From: Chryseobacterium elymi
GTDB lineage: Bacteria; Bacteroidota; Bacteroidia; Flavobacteriales; Weeksellaceae
Direction of reading: 5' to 3'
NCBI RefSeq assembly: GCF_003385495.1
Contig: NZ_QNUH01000013.1
Span: 27,100-91,099, forward strand
DNA: 64,000 nt
Part shown: piece after piece, positions 8,665 to 17,985 of the stretch
How positions within the stretch are numbered: the first letter of the stretch is position 1
Layout of the letters: every line of letters starts with the position of its first letter
Notes under the pieces: generated by a model
What the model saw: the letters and a program-made list of their open reading frames with translations, nothing else
Database searches by the model: none
What the model was told of the DNA's origin: nothing
Translations under genes and position numbers: made by a program

Positions 8665-9402
8665 TTATTTTTTTTGAAAATTCCAAATTTCCCAAGCTTT
8701 TTCTGCTTGCTGTTCAAGCATATAATAACCATTGACTGTTTTGGCTCCTTTTTCGGAGGATTTAATGATGAATTGGGTGTAGTTCGGATTGTAGATCAGG
8801 TCAATAATCAGGTGTTCCGGGGTGATTCCTTCAAAAGGGAATTCCAGGCAGTCTTCTACATTTGGGAATGTACCTACAGGAGTACACTGGATGATGATCT
8901 TATGGTCGCGGACCGTCTCGCTGTCCAGATTTATGAAATTGATTTCTGTATTTCTTGAAATGGTAACGGATGGAATTCCATGTTTATCCATAATATATTT
9001 CACGGCTTTTGCGGCACCTCCGTTTCCCAGAATCAATGCTTTGTTCTGATGGGATTTTTTGTGGAGCAGAAGTGTTTTTTCAAAACCAAAAGCATCAGTA
9101 TTATAACCTGTTTTTTTACCATCTCTGATCAGAACACAATTGACAGCACCAATCTTTTCAGCTTCGTCGCTGAGCTCGTCAAGATAGTCAACAACCTTTT
9201 CTTTATAAGGAATAGTAACATTGAATCCTAAAAGTTCAGGATCATTCAGGAGGTTTTCTACTTCATCAATTTCATTGAGGTCAAAAATATCGTAGGTAAA
9301 GTCTTTCAGCATCAGCTTCTGGAACTTGTCTTCAAAGAATTTTTTGGAAAAGGAATAGGAAATATTCTTTCCTATCAGTCCTAATTTTTTATTGGAATCC
9401 AT
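8665..9402 (-). CDS. aroE: shikimate dehydrogenase
   Basis: AroE reduces 3-dehydroshikimate to shikimate with NADPH in aromatic amino-acid synthesis. The 245-residue product has the substrate-binding opening GKNISYSFSKKF (family SxS motif), the catalytic-lysine region NVTIPYKEKV, and the Rossmann nucleotide-binding loop LGNGGAAKAV near residue 125. It also has the C-terminal GYYMLEQQA motif. It is slightly shorter than E. coli AroE, as is usual in Bacteroidota. No other aro gene is next to it. Confidence 0.92.
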   Translation of the reverse strand: MDSNKKLGLIGKNISYSFSKKFFEDKFQKLMLKDFTYDIFDLNEIDEVENLLNDPELLGFNVTIPYKEKVVDYLDELSDEAEKIGAVNCVLIRDGKKTGYNTDAFGFEKTLLLHKKSHQNKALILGNGGAAKAVKYIMDKHGIPSVTISRNTEINFINLDSETVRDHKIIIQCTPVGTFPNVEDCLEFPFEGITPEHLIIDLIYNPNYTQFIIKSSEKGAKTVNGYYMLEQQAEKAWEIWNFQKK

Positions 9403-9417
9403 GTATCAAAAATAAAA

Positions 9418-9442
9418 AAAAGACCGAATAAATCGGTCTTTA
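9418..9442 (-). terminator. terminator between endonuclease and aroE genes
   Basis: AAGACCGA pairs with TCGGTCTT across a five-base loop, and the minus strand continues in a T-run. It falls 20-45 bp past the stop of the secreted endonuclease gene, read leftwards. Confidence 0.75.
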
Positions 9443-9462
9443 TTATCAAATATTTTTACGGT

Positions 9463-11244
9463 TTAGTCTACCATGAATTTTGTAGAGAAACGGTCTGTTT
9501 TCAAGATATAGTTTCCTTTAGTAAGTTCTTTAATATTGATCTTATTGGAGTTTTTGAAAGGATTTGCAATTACTTCTATCAGTTTTCCTGAAAGATCATA
9601 GATCTCAGCTTTTGAAATTTTGCTTAAGTTTTCACCTTTTACAAATAATTCATTGTTTTTTACCGGGTTAGGGTAGATGGTGAATTCAGAATTGTCTTTT
9701 TTAATGTCAGAAATTCCCAGCGAACCGAAACATGTCCATGTAAGGTCATCTATGGCAACTCTGTTTGAACCAGGGTTACTAATCTTAATAATTGCATTTC
9801 CACTGATATTTGCGTTAACTGTTGTCGTAGTTACTGTTGTGCTGTATGGAACAGTTCCTATTACAGTCCCATTAACTTCAATATTTAAATTACCATTTGA
9901 ACCCGTCGTGAATTTTCGTTGAGTGGTTATCGTTATAGACTGTACTCCTCCTGAAATTGTAGAACTTGTTAAATCTCCACCTTGAATAGTAATTGCTCTT
10001 CCGTTAATGGTCTGGTCTGTTCTTGCAAAGTTAGCTGTCCATGAAATATTATTGTTTGTCCATGTTCTTGTTAAATATTGGGAATCTGATGCCGGAATAT
10101 TCTCAAAGTTTTCTGTTCCGCAGCTGGTATTTCCAGGCTGTCCTGCCAGCGTAGTTCCATTTGCATTGTTACTTGGTGGAGAAGAGTTTCCTGAAGCATC
10201 TTTAGCAATCACGTAGAAAGTATAAGTGGTAGACGGTGCCAATCCCTGAACAGTAGCAGTAGTTCCTGAAACCGTCATTTTGAATACTCCGTTAGCATAT
10301 ACATCATAACCTGTAACCCCAATATTATCCGTAGCAGCTGTCCAGCTTAAAGAAATGGTATTCGAAGTGGGATTTAGAGTAATAAGGTTTGTTGGAGCGG
10401 TAGGAGCCTGGGTATCTATAACCGGTGCTCCCCAGATTTGTTCAGCATAAGAAGGGTTGTCTATAAATGGATTTCTGTTTCCCTGATACGTATATGATGC
10501 GTTGTTTCTGGAAATCTCTTCAGGAGAAACTGGATCCATTACATGCCATGCCAAAAGCTGATTCAGTTCCCATGTCTGAAGCCCAGGATATGTAGATCCA
10601 CCCAGCATATTTCCGGTACTGAAACCTGGAAGTTCAGCTTCATATCTCGTTACAAAATAGAAGATCATTCTGGCTACGTCACCTTTAAAAGCATCAATGG
10701 GCTCAAAAACGGTCCCTCCATATCCCGGTGATGCTGAATTTCCAAGTTTAGATCCGTTATCTGATGTAAAAGAGGCAGTTTGTACTTTACCAAAAGGGTA
10801 GTTTGATCTCATCCCATTCACCTTTCCATCGGTAGCACGGATGAAATGGATATCTGATACCATTGGACCGGCCGAACTGAATAAGCTTTGAGGTACAATG
10901 TGCTCTCTGTTGTAGCAGTCACCTTCACTGTTATAACCACTGCTGCCACATTGATTTGTACCTACAGTATATGCGTAAGAATCCGGCCCGTTAGGGTTTT
11001 CTGAATAAATATCCAGAATAGTTCCGTCATTTTCGTAGAAAAAGTCACGGTCAGTCGTTGCGTAGCCTGTCCACAGGCCGCCGTAACCATGGTCCTGATG
11101 TCCTTGTTTAATTATATTTTTAAGAGCCGTTTTAAGTGGGGCACCTGTATGGCCTGCAGCATTATCATAATAACCGGCAGGAGCCTGAGCTGAAGCGAAA
11201 ATAAATACAGCACTCAGCAGAAAAAAAGATAAAATTCGTTTCAT
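9463..11244 (-). CDS. secreted endonuclease I with Fn3 domain and type IX sorting tail
   Basis: The 593-residue exported nuclease has a signal peptide (residues 1-19, ending FASAQ). The endonuclease I domain follows (about 25-270), with the catalytic His in NREHIVPQSLFSS and a later NRNPFIDNP block. A fibronectin type III domain is at about 280-365, then a beta-rich domain of unknown type at about 370-505. The C-terminal type IX secretion sorting domain is at about 520-593, seen as FTIYPNPVKN and DLSGKLI. It should be secreted or surface-bound and degrade external DNA or RNA. The gene is monocistronic. Confidence 0.88.
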   Translation of the reverse strand: MKRILSFFLLSAVFIFASAQAPAGYYDNAAGHTGAPLKTALKNIIKQGHQDHGYGGLWTGYATTDRDFFYENDGTILDIYSENPNGPDSYAYTVGTNQCGSSGYNSEGDCYNREHIVPQSLFSSAGPMVSDIHFIRATDGKVNGMRSNYPFGKVQTASFTSDNGSKLGNSASPGYGGTVFEPIDAFKGDVARMIFYFVTRYEAELPGFSTGNMLGGSTYPGLQTWELNQLLAWHVMDPVSPEEISRNNASYTYQGNRNPFIDNPSYAEQIWGAPVIDTQAPTAPTNLITLNPTSNTISLSWTAATDNIGVTGYDVYANGVFKMTVSGTTATVQGLAPSTTYTFYVIAKDASGNSSPPSNNANGTTLAGQPGNTSCGTENFENIPASDSQYLTRTWTNNNISWTANFARTDQTINGRAITIQGGDLTSSTISGGVQSITITTQRKFTTGSNGNLNIEVNGTVIGTVPYSTTVTTTTVNANISGNAIIKISNPGSNRVAIDDLTWTCFGSLGISDIKKDNSEFTIYPNPVKNNELFVKGENLSKISKAEIYDLSGKLIEVIANPFKNSNKINIKELTKGNYILKTDRFSTKFMVD

Positions 11245-11314
11245 TTAAAAAAAATTGGGCCGTAAAGGTACAAAAAATTGAAAATGAAGCTGATTTTATT
11301 TCAAATAGAATATA

Positions 11315-12520
11315 TTAACTTTTAGTAATATAGTCTTTGCTGATTTTGGAAAAAAACCAGGAAATAATGACTCCGAACAGTGAGGCGGTAAACGCGACGA
11401 TAAGGTAATTTTTTCCAACAATTTTTACAGGGAAGGGAAGTATCTCATTGGCTCTGAAAAATTCTGTATAAAGTTGGAAATAGCAGAGCAGAGTTCCTGC
11501 AATCAACCCAGAAATCACTCCGGAAATCACGATAAGAAGTCCGGTATAGAAATAGGTCATTCTTAAATGGCTGATCGGAAAGCCAAGTGAAATAAGAGAC
11601 CTTGACTGTTCTCTTTTGTCAAGCTGAAGAATGATGATTGCTCCGGCCAGATTGAAGGTTGTAATAAAAATCACAAGTGCAAAGATGAGATAGATGAACA
11701 GTTTTTCTGTATTGATCATCTTCCAGAACGCCGCATTTTCTTCTTCCTTAGTTTTTATTTCAATATTTTTTCCCAATGAATTAAGAAGGTTCTGTTTTAC
11801 AGCATCAGCATTTTCCGGGTTTTTTAATTTGATTACAATATGGTACGCTGATTTTTTTGGTAGACTGAGTAATTCCTCGGTAAGTTCTATTGGGGCAATG
11901 ATATAACTGTCCAGCTGCTCTTTTCCCGGAAAAACTCCTGTCACAACAAAATCTCTTTTATTATAGATGTCTTCCTCTTTGTTAATGATGCCGGTTCCGG
12001 GCTTGGGCATAAAGATTGTAGCGTAGTTGCTTGTAGAATCTATGGGAATCGATAGCCTGTTGTGCAGGTTGGTTTCCATCAATACTTCATTGGAAAATTC
12101 GAAACTTGGGTAATTTCCATAGAATACATCTTTATCAATAGGATTCACTTTTGTATAAGCAGAATCCACTCCTCTTAAATAAGCAATATCACCTTTACCT
12201 TTATAGTTAACATACACTTTTTCCTCAATCACGCGGGAAAAACTGCTGATTGCCTTGTTGTTTTTTAAAACTGTAGTGATCTTATCCAGATCTTTCACTG
12301 TTTTTCCTGAAGTACTTTTCAGGGTGAGATCTGCATGAAGGTTTGAAATCAGGTCTTTGTTCAGGGTCTCGAGGCCCGAAAATACTGAAATAATTACAAA
12401 CATTGCAGTCACAGCAACCGTCATGGCCCCTACCGAAAGCCACGTGATGAATGTCACGGCAGTGCTTCCCTTTTTAGCCAAAAGGTATCTGGATGCTATG
12501 TAAAATGCAATATTTTTCAA
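11315..12520 (-). CDS. LolC/LolE-like ABC transporter permease
   Basis: The 401-residue inner-membrane protein has the FtsX/MacB permease plan. One helix lies near residues 22-48, followed by a large periplasmic domain (about 50-260). Three helices then follow at about 272-297, 322-346 and 370-393. The N-terminal stretch YLLAKKGSTAVTFITWLS is characteristic of the lipoprotein-releasing LolCE family. It would move outer-membrane lipoproteins onto a carrier, with an ATPase encoded elsewhere. Its start lies 3 bp from the stop of rbfA, so the two are co-transcribed. Confidence 0.82.
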   Translation of the reverse strand: MKNIAFYIASRYLLAKKGSTAVTFITWLSVGAMTVAVTAMFVIISVFSGLETLNKDLISNLHADLTLKSTSGKTVKDLDKITTVLKNNKAISSFSRVIEEKVYVNYKGKGDIAYLRGVDSAYTKVNPIDKDVFYGNYPSFEFSNEVLMETNLHNRLSIPIDSTSNYATIFMPKPGTGIINKEEDIYNKRDFVVTGVFPGKEQLDSYIIAPIELTEELLSLPKKSAYHIVIKLKNPENADAVKQNLLNSLGKNIEIKTKEEENAAFWKMINTEKLFIYLIFALVIFITTFNLAGAIIILQLDKREQSRSLISLGFPISHLRMTYFYTGLLIVISGVISGLIAGTLLCYFQLYTEFFRANEILPFPVKIVGKNYLIVAFTASLFGVIISWFFSKISKDYITKS

Positions 12521-12523
12521 GAT

Positions 12524-12883
12524 TTATAAAACAGGATTGTCACCTTCGCCTCTTAATTCTCTTTCTAATTTTTCAACATCATCAAGAGCGGTGTCCAGAT
12601 AAAAGTTAAGCTGTGGAATTATACGTACCTGTTTTGCCATTTTCTGGCCAATAAAATTTCTGTACTGAGGTTTGTTTTCTTCAATCTCTTTCATCACCGC
12701 GGAACGGAATTCCTGCGGGAAAATGCTTAAATAAATTTTAGCAATACCCAGATCTGCTGATATTTTTACGTCTGAAACGGATACCAGTATGCTCTGCTTG
12801 CTTTCTGAAGCCTGTTTGCGGAAAAGCTCTGCGAAGTCTTCCTGGATGATCTGTGCTACTTTTCTTTGTCTGTTACTTTCCAT
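12524..12883 (-). CDS. rbfA: 30S ribosome-binding factor A
   Basis: RbfA is a small KH-fold factor that binds immature 30S subunits during 16S rRNA processing and cold adaptation. The 119-residue product has the opening NRQRKVAQIIQEDFAELF, the central VSVSDVKISADLGIAKIYLS, and the C-terminal RIIPQLNFYLDTALDD with the family's P.L.F..D pattern. The start is supported by N-terminal conservation. It lies immediately upstream of the permease gene. Confidence 0.93.
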   Translation of the reverse strand: MESNRQRKVAQIIQEDFAELFRKQASESKQSILVSVSDVKISADLGIAKIYLSIFPQEFRSAVMKEIEENKPQYRNFIGQKMAKQVRIIPQLNFYLDTALDDVEKLERELRGEGDNPVL

Positions 12884-12977
12884 AAGTTATGCAAATTTAG
12901 TACTTTTGTTTGAATTGATACCTTTGAAATTCAGCTCCGGTATCAAATTTACGATTTAATTATATTTATTACTACTT

Positions 12978-13376
12978 ATGAAGCTAGAACATATTGGTAT
13001 TGCCGTAAAATCTTTAGGAGTCTCTGATGATCTTTTTGCCAAATTATTAGGAAAGGAATCTTATAAAAAAGAAAGTGTAAAAAGGGAAGGGGTTGTCACT
13101 TCTTTTTACGGAACCGGAGAAAGCAAAATTGAGCTGCTAGAAGCCAGTAATCCTGAAAGTCCGATCTCAAAATTTATCGATAAAAAGGGTGAAGGTATCC
13201 ATCACCTTGCATTTGGTGTAGAAAATATCCTTGAAGAGATTGAAAGATTAAAAAAAGAAGGTTTCCAGTTTATCTCTGAAGAACCCAAAGAAGGTGCTGA
13301 TAACAAATTAGTTGTCTTCCTGCACCCAAAATCTACGAATGGTGTGTTGGTAGAACTTTGTCAAGAAAAGCAATAA
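12978..13376 (+). CDS. mce: methylmalonyl-CoA epimerase
   Basis: This vicinal-oxygen-chelate enzyme interconverts the 2R and 2S forms of methylmalonyl-CoA in propionate and succinyl-CoA metabolism. The 132-residue product begins MKLEHIGIAVKSL, with the first metal-ligand His in strand 1. It then has the ligand block GEGIHHLAFGVEN (His near residue 75) and ends in LVELCQ with the Glu ligand. Length is typical. It faces the tRNA gene at 13439, 60 bp downstream. Confidence 0.9.
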   Translation: MKLEHIGIAVKSLGVSDDLFAKLLGKESYKKESVKREGVVTSFYGTGESKIELLEASNPESPISKFIDKKGEGIHHLAFGVENILEEIERLKKEGFQFISEEPKEGADNKLVVFLHPKSTNGVLVELCQEKQ

Positions 13377-13438
13377 AAAGTTTTGTAGTGAAAGAAATTT
13401 TGCTATTTTTGCAATCACAAAATTTAACCAAGTTTTGA

Positions 13439-13512
13439 GGTCCTATAGCTCAGTTGGTTAGAGCACCTGACTCATAATCAGGTGGTCCCTGGTTCGAGCC
13501 CAGGTGGGACCA
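13439..13512 (+). tRNA. tRNA with CAT anticodon (Met or lysidine-modified Ile2)
   Basis: The 74-nt cloverleaf has acceptor GGTCCTA/TGGGACC with one wobble, D stem GCTC/GAGC, anticodon stem CCTGA/TCAGG with loop CTCATAA, T stem CCTGG/CCAGG, and A73. The G1-C72 pair argues against an initiator tRNA. I cannot decide between elongator Met and Ile2. CCA is not encoded. The 3' part is the integration target of the element to its right, and the gene has been rebuilt intact at the left junction. Confidence 0.93.
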
Positions 13513-13517
13513 CTTTT
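13467..13517 (+). repeat. attL core of the integrative element
   Basis: These 51 bp, from the anticodon stem to just past the tRNA 3' end, are identical to 32158-32208. The similarity continues through the following terminator with a few mismatches. Confidence 0.9.
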
Positions 13518-13523
13518 ATAATC

Positions 13524-13554
13524 AAGCACTTACAGAAATGTAGGTGCTTTTTTT
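13524..13554 (+). terminator. terminator after the tRNA gene
   Basis: AAGCACTTACA pairs with TGTAGGTGCTT around a GAAA loop and is followed by a run of seven Ts. A near-identical copy lies past attR at 32215-32245. Confidence 0.85.
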
Positions 13555-13563
13555 ATTTTTTGA

Positions 13564-13582
13564 CTGCAACAATACTGCAACA
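13564..13582 (+). other. left arm-type integrase sites (2 x CTGCAACA)
   Basis: CTGCAACA occurs at 13564-13571 and 13575-13582, 11 bp apart, one helical turn. The same pair is found near the other end at 32027-32045 in the same orientation, which fits arm-type binding sites for the integrase. Confidence 0.55.
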
Positions 13583-13602
13583 TTTTTGTATTTTAGCTTT
13601 AA

Positions 13603-14427
13603 ATGGAAAAGGAGAAACTTTTAGCACTAAACGAACTCCAAAACTTTATGACATACTCCAATGTCGTAAAGTTAAAAGACCAGTTTATAAAGGAAAAAAT
13701 AGACCCAGATGAATCTTATCATTCAATCGACTCTGAAAAAGGAGAATTTGAATATTATCATTCAGATAAAGCAGAATTTGTATGGATTAGATTTGAAACT
13801 GAGTTAAAAAAGTATTTAGAGCGGTTAATAAGTTCTCTAAAAGTAGATATTGATAATTCAATTTACCTATATTCATCTAATGAACGAAACAGATATTTTA
13901 AAAATGTATTTATCACTTTCGATTATATAAAAGATCATCAATCCGAGTTATTCAAGCTATTTCCTATTTGCTCCTTCCTTTTTGAAGAAATTAAAACCTA
14001 TTTATCTGCTAAATATAATTTTCATCATTCTGATAAGCAGAATACTAATTCTTATTTTGGAGTTAAGCCATTTGTTAAAAGGTCAGACATTGAAAAAGTC
14101 TATGAATTTTTAATTGATAATGATTACTTAAATGAAGATATTACTTCTTATGACGATTTTTATTCTGCATTAAATGATTTGGATACATCCAAAACAATAC
14201 GCTTTAATTGTCCTACCACTATAGCAAGTAAAATATTAAACGAAGTACAAAGGCTATTTAATGATCTTACTCCAAAGTCAATAGAAGAATCAGGAAGATT
14301 TATTACTAAAAGAGGAACTATCATAACAGCTCAGAATTTATATGCAGTTAAAAACAGAACTAAGGATAAATCGAGTAAAGACTACGTCCTTATTGAAAGC
14401 TTTTTCCAAGAGAAATTTTCTTTGTAG
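13603..14427 (+). CDS. hypothetical protein next to attL
   Basis: The 274-residue product is predicted to be soluble and mainly helical, and rich in Lys, Glu, Tyr and Phe. I recognise no catalytic motif. Proteins of this type commonly sit at the int-proximal end of Bacteroidota islands, ahead of the excisionase gene. It begins 21 bp inside the arm-type repeats. The start at MEKEKLL follows an AT-rich region and is the first in-frame ATG. Confidence 0.7.
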   Translation: MEKEKLLALNELQNFMTYSNVVKLKDQFIKEKIDPDESYHSIDSEKGEFEYYHSDKAEFVWIRFETELKKYLERLISSLKVDIDNSIYLYSSNERNRYFKNVFITFDYIKDHQSELFKLFPICSFLFEEIKTYLSAKYNFHHSDKQNTNSYFGVKPFVKRSDIEKVYEFLIDNDYLNEDITSYDDFYSALNDLDTSKTIRFNCPTTIASKILNEVQRLFNDLTPKSIEESGRFITKRGTIITAQNLYAVKNRTKDKSSKDYVLIESFFQEKFSL

Positions 14428-14517
14428 ATAATCTCACACTTTTTCTCACACCTCACTCATACTTTCTGATTTCCACTTTTTACATGTACTAATATTGCTG
14501 TGTCAAACCAATGCAAA

Positions 14518-14529
14518 TTGTGCGCACAA
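14518..14529. promoter_or_regulatory. 12-bp palindrome TTGTGCGCACAA before the HTH gene
   Basis: A perfect palindrome, 24 bp before the ATG of the excisionase-like gene. It is a candidate operator for that HTH protein or another element regulator. Confidence 0.35.
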
Positions 14530-14552
14530 GCAGCATTATAAATATAGTTAAA

Positions 14553-14798
14553 ATGGAAACAACTTCCCAAAAGGAAATTTTAAGCTTTAAAGAAGCACTC
14601 GGATACTTGGATGTATCAAAAAGCTTCCTTTATAAGCAGACCTCACAGAGAACAATCCGGTATTTCAAGCCCAATGGAGGTAAAATCTACTTCAAGAAAA
14701 CAGATTTGGATAGCTGGATGCTTCAAAATGAAAATAAAAGCAAGGAGCTTTTAGAAGACGAATTATTTAACAAATTAAAAGTGAGAAAAGATGTATAA
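14553..14798 (+). CDS. excisionase-type helix-turn-helix protein
   Basis: The product of about 81 residues has a MerR/excisionase-like HTH_17 domain. LSFKEALGYLDVSKSFLYK forms the helix-turn-helix, followed by the wing RYFKPNGGKIYFKKTDLDSWM. Such proteins bend DNA at att sites or regulate integrase and replication genes. I prefer the ATG at 14553 to one 42 bp upstream because conservation should begin near METTSQKE. It overlaps the next gene by 8 bp. Confidence 0.8.
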   Translation: METTSQKEILSFKEALGYLDVSKSFLYKQTSQRTIRYFKPNGGKIYFKKTDLDSWMLQNENKSKELLEDELFNKLKVRKDV

Positions 14799-15198
14799 GA
14801 AATTAGAAAACTATTCAATAAATCATGAAGGTGAAGTTAATTTTCATGAATTTAATAAAAGAATTTTAAGAACTATTGAAAGCCTTTCAATTACTGAAAT
14901 TGTGTCTAATAGCTACTTATATGAAGTAGATCAAAAAACTAATAAGGGTATTCGTATTTCTTATTATCCAAAAAAAATTGAAATTTCAATTTTTCCTTCA
15001 AGTAGTAAATATGACTATAAACTAGCCGATATTCTGGTTAATTATTTAGCTTTTTATTCAAATGGATTTTTATTAAATACTTCACCGAAAAGTAAATTTA
15101 GTCTACCTTATGATGATAGAATGAAAAATGATAATCGTGGGTATTTTATCATTCCAAAAGTTTCAGAAAATATCACTACTAAAATATTAAAAGGATAA
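14791..15198 (+). CDS. hypothetical protein in the mobilome operon
   Basis: The 135-residue product is Lys-, Tyr- and Asn-rich with no motif I recognise. It overlaps the HTH gene by 8 bp and is followed 4 bp later by the DUF3987 gene, so all three are translated from one mRNA. The tight spacing is the main support for its reality. Confidence 0.65.
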   Translation: MYKKLENYSINHEGEVNFHEFNKRILRTIESLSITEIVSNSYLYEVDQKTNKGIRISYYPKKIEISIFPSSSKYDYKLADILVNYLAFYSNGFLLNTSPKSKFSLPYDDRMKNDNRGYFIIPKVSENITTKILKG

Positions 15199-15202
15199 GA
15201 TT

Positions 15203-16525
15203 ATGGAAAAGATTAAAATAAATGAAGGAATCGCTAATGATCTTATAGAGGAATCGGTATATCGCAGATTACCTCAAATATTACAAAACATCACGCAACC
15301 GTTTACAGGACGTGAAAGAGATATTGTATTAACATCAGCTCTAGGAGTATTAAGTACTTGTTTACCCAATATTTACGGAATTTATGATGGAGATAAGATT
15401 TATCCTAATGTGTATGTGATGATTATTGCTCCTGCGGCATCAGGTAAGGGTGTGATGAACAAATCAAGGATTTTAATTGATAAAATTCACGATAAAGTAC
15501 TAAATGATAGTATTAACATTCAGAAAGACTGTAAAGAAGAAAAAAAGAAATCGAAAGAAAAAAAAGGCTCTGATGATTGCCCATCATTAGAAATCAAAAT
15601 AATGCCAGCCAATATTTCCACGGCAGAAATGTATACTTATATGGGCGCTTCCAATCATGGGGTGCTTATTATAGAATCAGAAGCAGATACCATGAGCAAT
15701 ATGCTCAATAATGACTGGAGTAATTATTCTGATATATTAAGAAAATGTTTTCACCATGAGCCTATTTCAATCAGCCGGAAAATGGAGAAAATATTTGAAG
15801 ATATTAAAGAGCCAAAGCTGTCATTAGTAATGAGTGGAACACCGGAACAATTAAAAACATTAATTAAATCCAAAGAAAATGGTTTGTATTCGAGGTTTAT
15901 TGTATACACGTTTGATGAAATAAGCCAGTTTAAAAATGTATTTTCGATTAGCACCAGGAACAATAATGCTGTATTTGAAGAAGAAGCGAAACAAGTATTT
16001 AATCTTTATGAAGCACTAGCAGGTTTAAAAAAGGAAGAGATAGAATTTAAGCTCACTGAAAATCAGGTAAGAAAGTTTCTAAAAGAACTTACTGTTATGC
16101 ATGGGGTAATACTGGACTTTCATCCTCAATCTTTTATATCCAATCTCAATAGACATGGACTTATTTTATTCAGAGTAGCCATGATATTAACAGCTTTACG
16201 TAATATTAACAATATTCCTGTTACTGGTAAAGAATTAGTTTGTTCCAATATGGATTTTATATTAGCGTTAGAGATAACAAAGGTTTTTCTAAAACACTCA
16301 TTGGTTACTTATAATACATTTGATGACGGTATATTGTCAGAAAATGATGAAAAATTATTATTTGGACTGCCTTTTCAATTTACTAGAGCCGAAGCTATTA
16401 AGCTAGCAGAAATGCATAATATACCTAAAAGAACGATGGATGATAAGCTCAAACAATGGAAGAAAAAATACATTATTACTCCCATAAGGCAAGGGCTTTA
16501 TAGACGTAATAAAAATTTCATGTAA
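15203..16525 (+). CDS. DUF3987 P-loop protein
   Basis: The 440-residue protein carries a Walker A-like loop, APAASGKG at residues 76-83, within a DUF3987 domain. It has an acidic ATPase segment around IIESEADTMSN and a C-terminal winged-helix-like tail (PFQFTRAEAIKLAEMHNI). DUF3987 proteins resemble primase-helicase modules and occur in plasmids and islands, where they probably take part in element replication or maintenance. It ends the operon 14553-16525, followed by a terminator at 16577. Confidence 0.8.
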   Translation: MEKIKINEGIANDLIEESVYRRLPQILQNITQPFTGRERDIVLTSALGVLSTCLPNIYGIYDGDKIYPNVYVMIIAPAASGKGVMNKSRILIDKIHDKVLNDSINIQKDCKEEKKKSKEKKGSDDCPSLEIKIMPANISTAEMYTYMGASNHGVLIIESEADTMSNMLNNDWSNYSDILRKCFHHEPISISRKMEKIFEDIKEPKLSLVMSGTPEQLKTLIKSKENGLYSRFIVYTFDEISQFKNVFSISTRNNNAVFEEEAKQVFNLYEALAGLKKEEIEFKLTENQVRKFLKELTVMHGVILDFHPQSFISNLNRHGLILFRVAMILTALRNINNIPVTGKELVCSNMDFILALEITKVFLKHSLVTYNTFDDGILSENDEKLLFGLPFQFTRAEAIKLAEMHNIPKRTMDDKLKQWKKKYIITPIRQGLYRRNKNFM

Positions 16526-16576
16526 AAGACGTAAAAGTTGCAGTTTCTGCAATTCCAAAAAGATTGCACTAAAATC

Positions 16577-16612
16577 AGCTGCCCAATTTATTAAACATTC
16601 CATTGGGCAGCT
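16577..16612 (+). terminator. terminator of the HTH-DUF3987 operon
   Basis: AGCTGCCCAAT pairs perfectly with ATTGGGCAGCT across a 14-base loop. It lies 52 bp after the DUF3987 stop. Confidence 0.7.
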
Positions 16613-16643
16613 ATTTCCTTAACCTATTTAAAAGATAAAAATA

Positions 16644-17852
16644 ATGAATACAAGTATAAAAATTGTACTTGACAGTAGACCTATGTCTAATAATTTGTAC
16701 ACAGTATACCTTAGAATTATCAAGGATAGAAAAAGAAAAAATATAGCTTTAGGTCTAAAGTGTAGGAAAGAACACTTCGAAAATGAACAGTTTCTTAAAG
16801 GTCATCCAGACTATAAAGTCGAGAACGACTTACTTATCAGCTTCAAAGCAAGAGCCAATAAGATTATAAGGGACTTTCAAAACGAGGCCAAAAACTTCAG
16901 TCTTGATGAGTTTGAAAAGAAATTCAAAGGTAAATCTGACATTAAGAATTGTAAAGTATCTGATTTTTATGATGAAATTATTGAAGAGTTTGAAAGATCT
17001 GGGAGAATGGGCTATGCAAAAGCTTTTAAGGATACCAAAATCTCTTTCTTAAAATTTACAGGAAATAAAATAGTATTTAGTGATATTACTACTGTACTCA
17101 TTGAAAAATACGAGGTCAATTTACGAGAGAAAGGGAATGAAAGTGGTGGAATTAGCTTTAAAATGAGACATTTAAGAGCCTTGTTTAACATGGCAATTAA
17201 TAGAAAAGTCATGTCAAAAGAAAACTATCCATTTAGGGAATATAAAATTTCTAAACTTAAAGCTGGGAATAATAAAATCGCTCTTAGTATAGAAGATTTT
17301 AAAAAAATTAAAAATGTCGATTTATCAAAATTTCCACATTTACATGAAGCTTATAATTACTTTATGTTTTCAGTATACACAAGAGGGATGAATTTCGCTG
17401 ATATGGCTAAGTTAAAATGGTCAGATATTACAAACAATCGGATTTATTATAAAAGATCGAAAACAGGACATAGTTTCAATATTGAAATAAATGAAGGAAT
17501 ACAAGAAATATTAGACATATATAAAAGTCTGAATAGAGAATCTGGCTATGTTTTTCCTATCCTTCTAAAGGATGATTTAACTCCTAAACAAATTGCTGAC
17601 CGTAAACACAAAGTATTAGCCAGATATAACGCTAAATTAAAGAAAATTGTAGAGTTAGCAGAAGTAGATAGAAGTATAACATCATATGTGGCTAGACATA
17701 GTTTTGCCACGATACTTAAAAACTTGGGAACAAGTGTTGAAAGAATTTCAGAAATGATGGGACATGGTAATATTCAGATTACCATGAGTTATTTGAAAGA
17801 TTTTGAAAATGAAGAATTAGATAAAGAAAATCGAAAACTCTTAAACTTATAA
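16644..17852 (+). CDS. int: tyrosine site-specific integrase
   Basis: The 402-residue recombinase integrates and, with an excisionase, excises the element at the tRNA gene. The N-terminal arm-binding domain covers residues 1-95 and the SAM-like core-binding domain about 100-195. In the catalytic domain the residues are Arg247 (YTRGMNF), Lys273 (KTGHSF), Arg351 (SYVARHSF), His374 (MMGHGN) and nucleophile Tyr383 (MSYLKD). The box II His is replaced by Tyr348, which is frequent in this Bacteroidota subfamily. It lies 3.1 kb from attL rather than right beside it. Confidence 0.93.
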   Translation: MNTSIKIVLDSRPMSNNLYTVYLRIIKDRKRKNIALGLKCRKEHFENEQFLKGHPDYKVENDLLISFKARANKIIRDFQNEAKNFSLDEFEKKFKGKSDIKNCKVSDFYDEIIEEFERSGRMGYAKAFKDTKISFLKFTGNKIVFSDITTVLIEKYEVNLREKGNESGGISFKMRHLRALFNMAINRKVMSKENYPFREYKISKLKAGNNKIALSIEDFKKIKNVDLSKFPHLHEAYNYFMFSVYTRGMNFADMAKLKWSDITNNRIYYKRSKTGHSFNIEINEGIQEILDIYKSLNRESGYVFPILLKDDLTPKQIADRKHKVLARYNAKLKKIVELAEVDRSITSYVARHSFATILKNLGTSVERISEMMGHGNIQITMSYLKDFENEELDKENRKLLNL

Positions 17853-17899
17853 GCAATGATTTATTTAATTCTGACGACAATTGTCAAATAAAGATATGA

Positions 17900-17930
17900 G
17901 GTTAGTTCCAATTTGGAATTAACCTTTTTT
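17900..17930 (+). terminator. terminator of int
   Basis: GGTTAGTTCC pairs with GGAATTAACC (one G-T pair) and is followed by TTTTTT. Confidence 0.8.
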
Positions 17931-17985
17931 CATTTTGTTAATTAGTAATTAAACAAAGAATATTAACCATTAAATTTTAAAAATT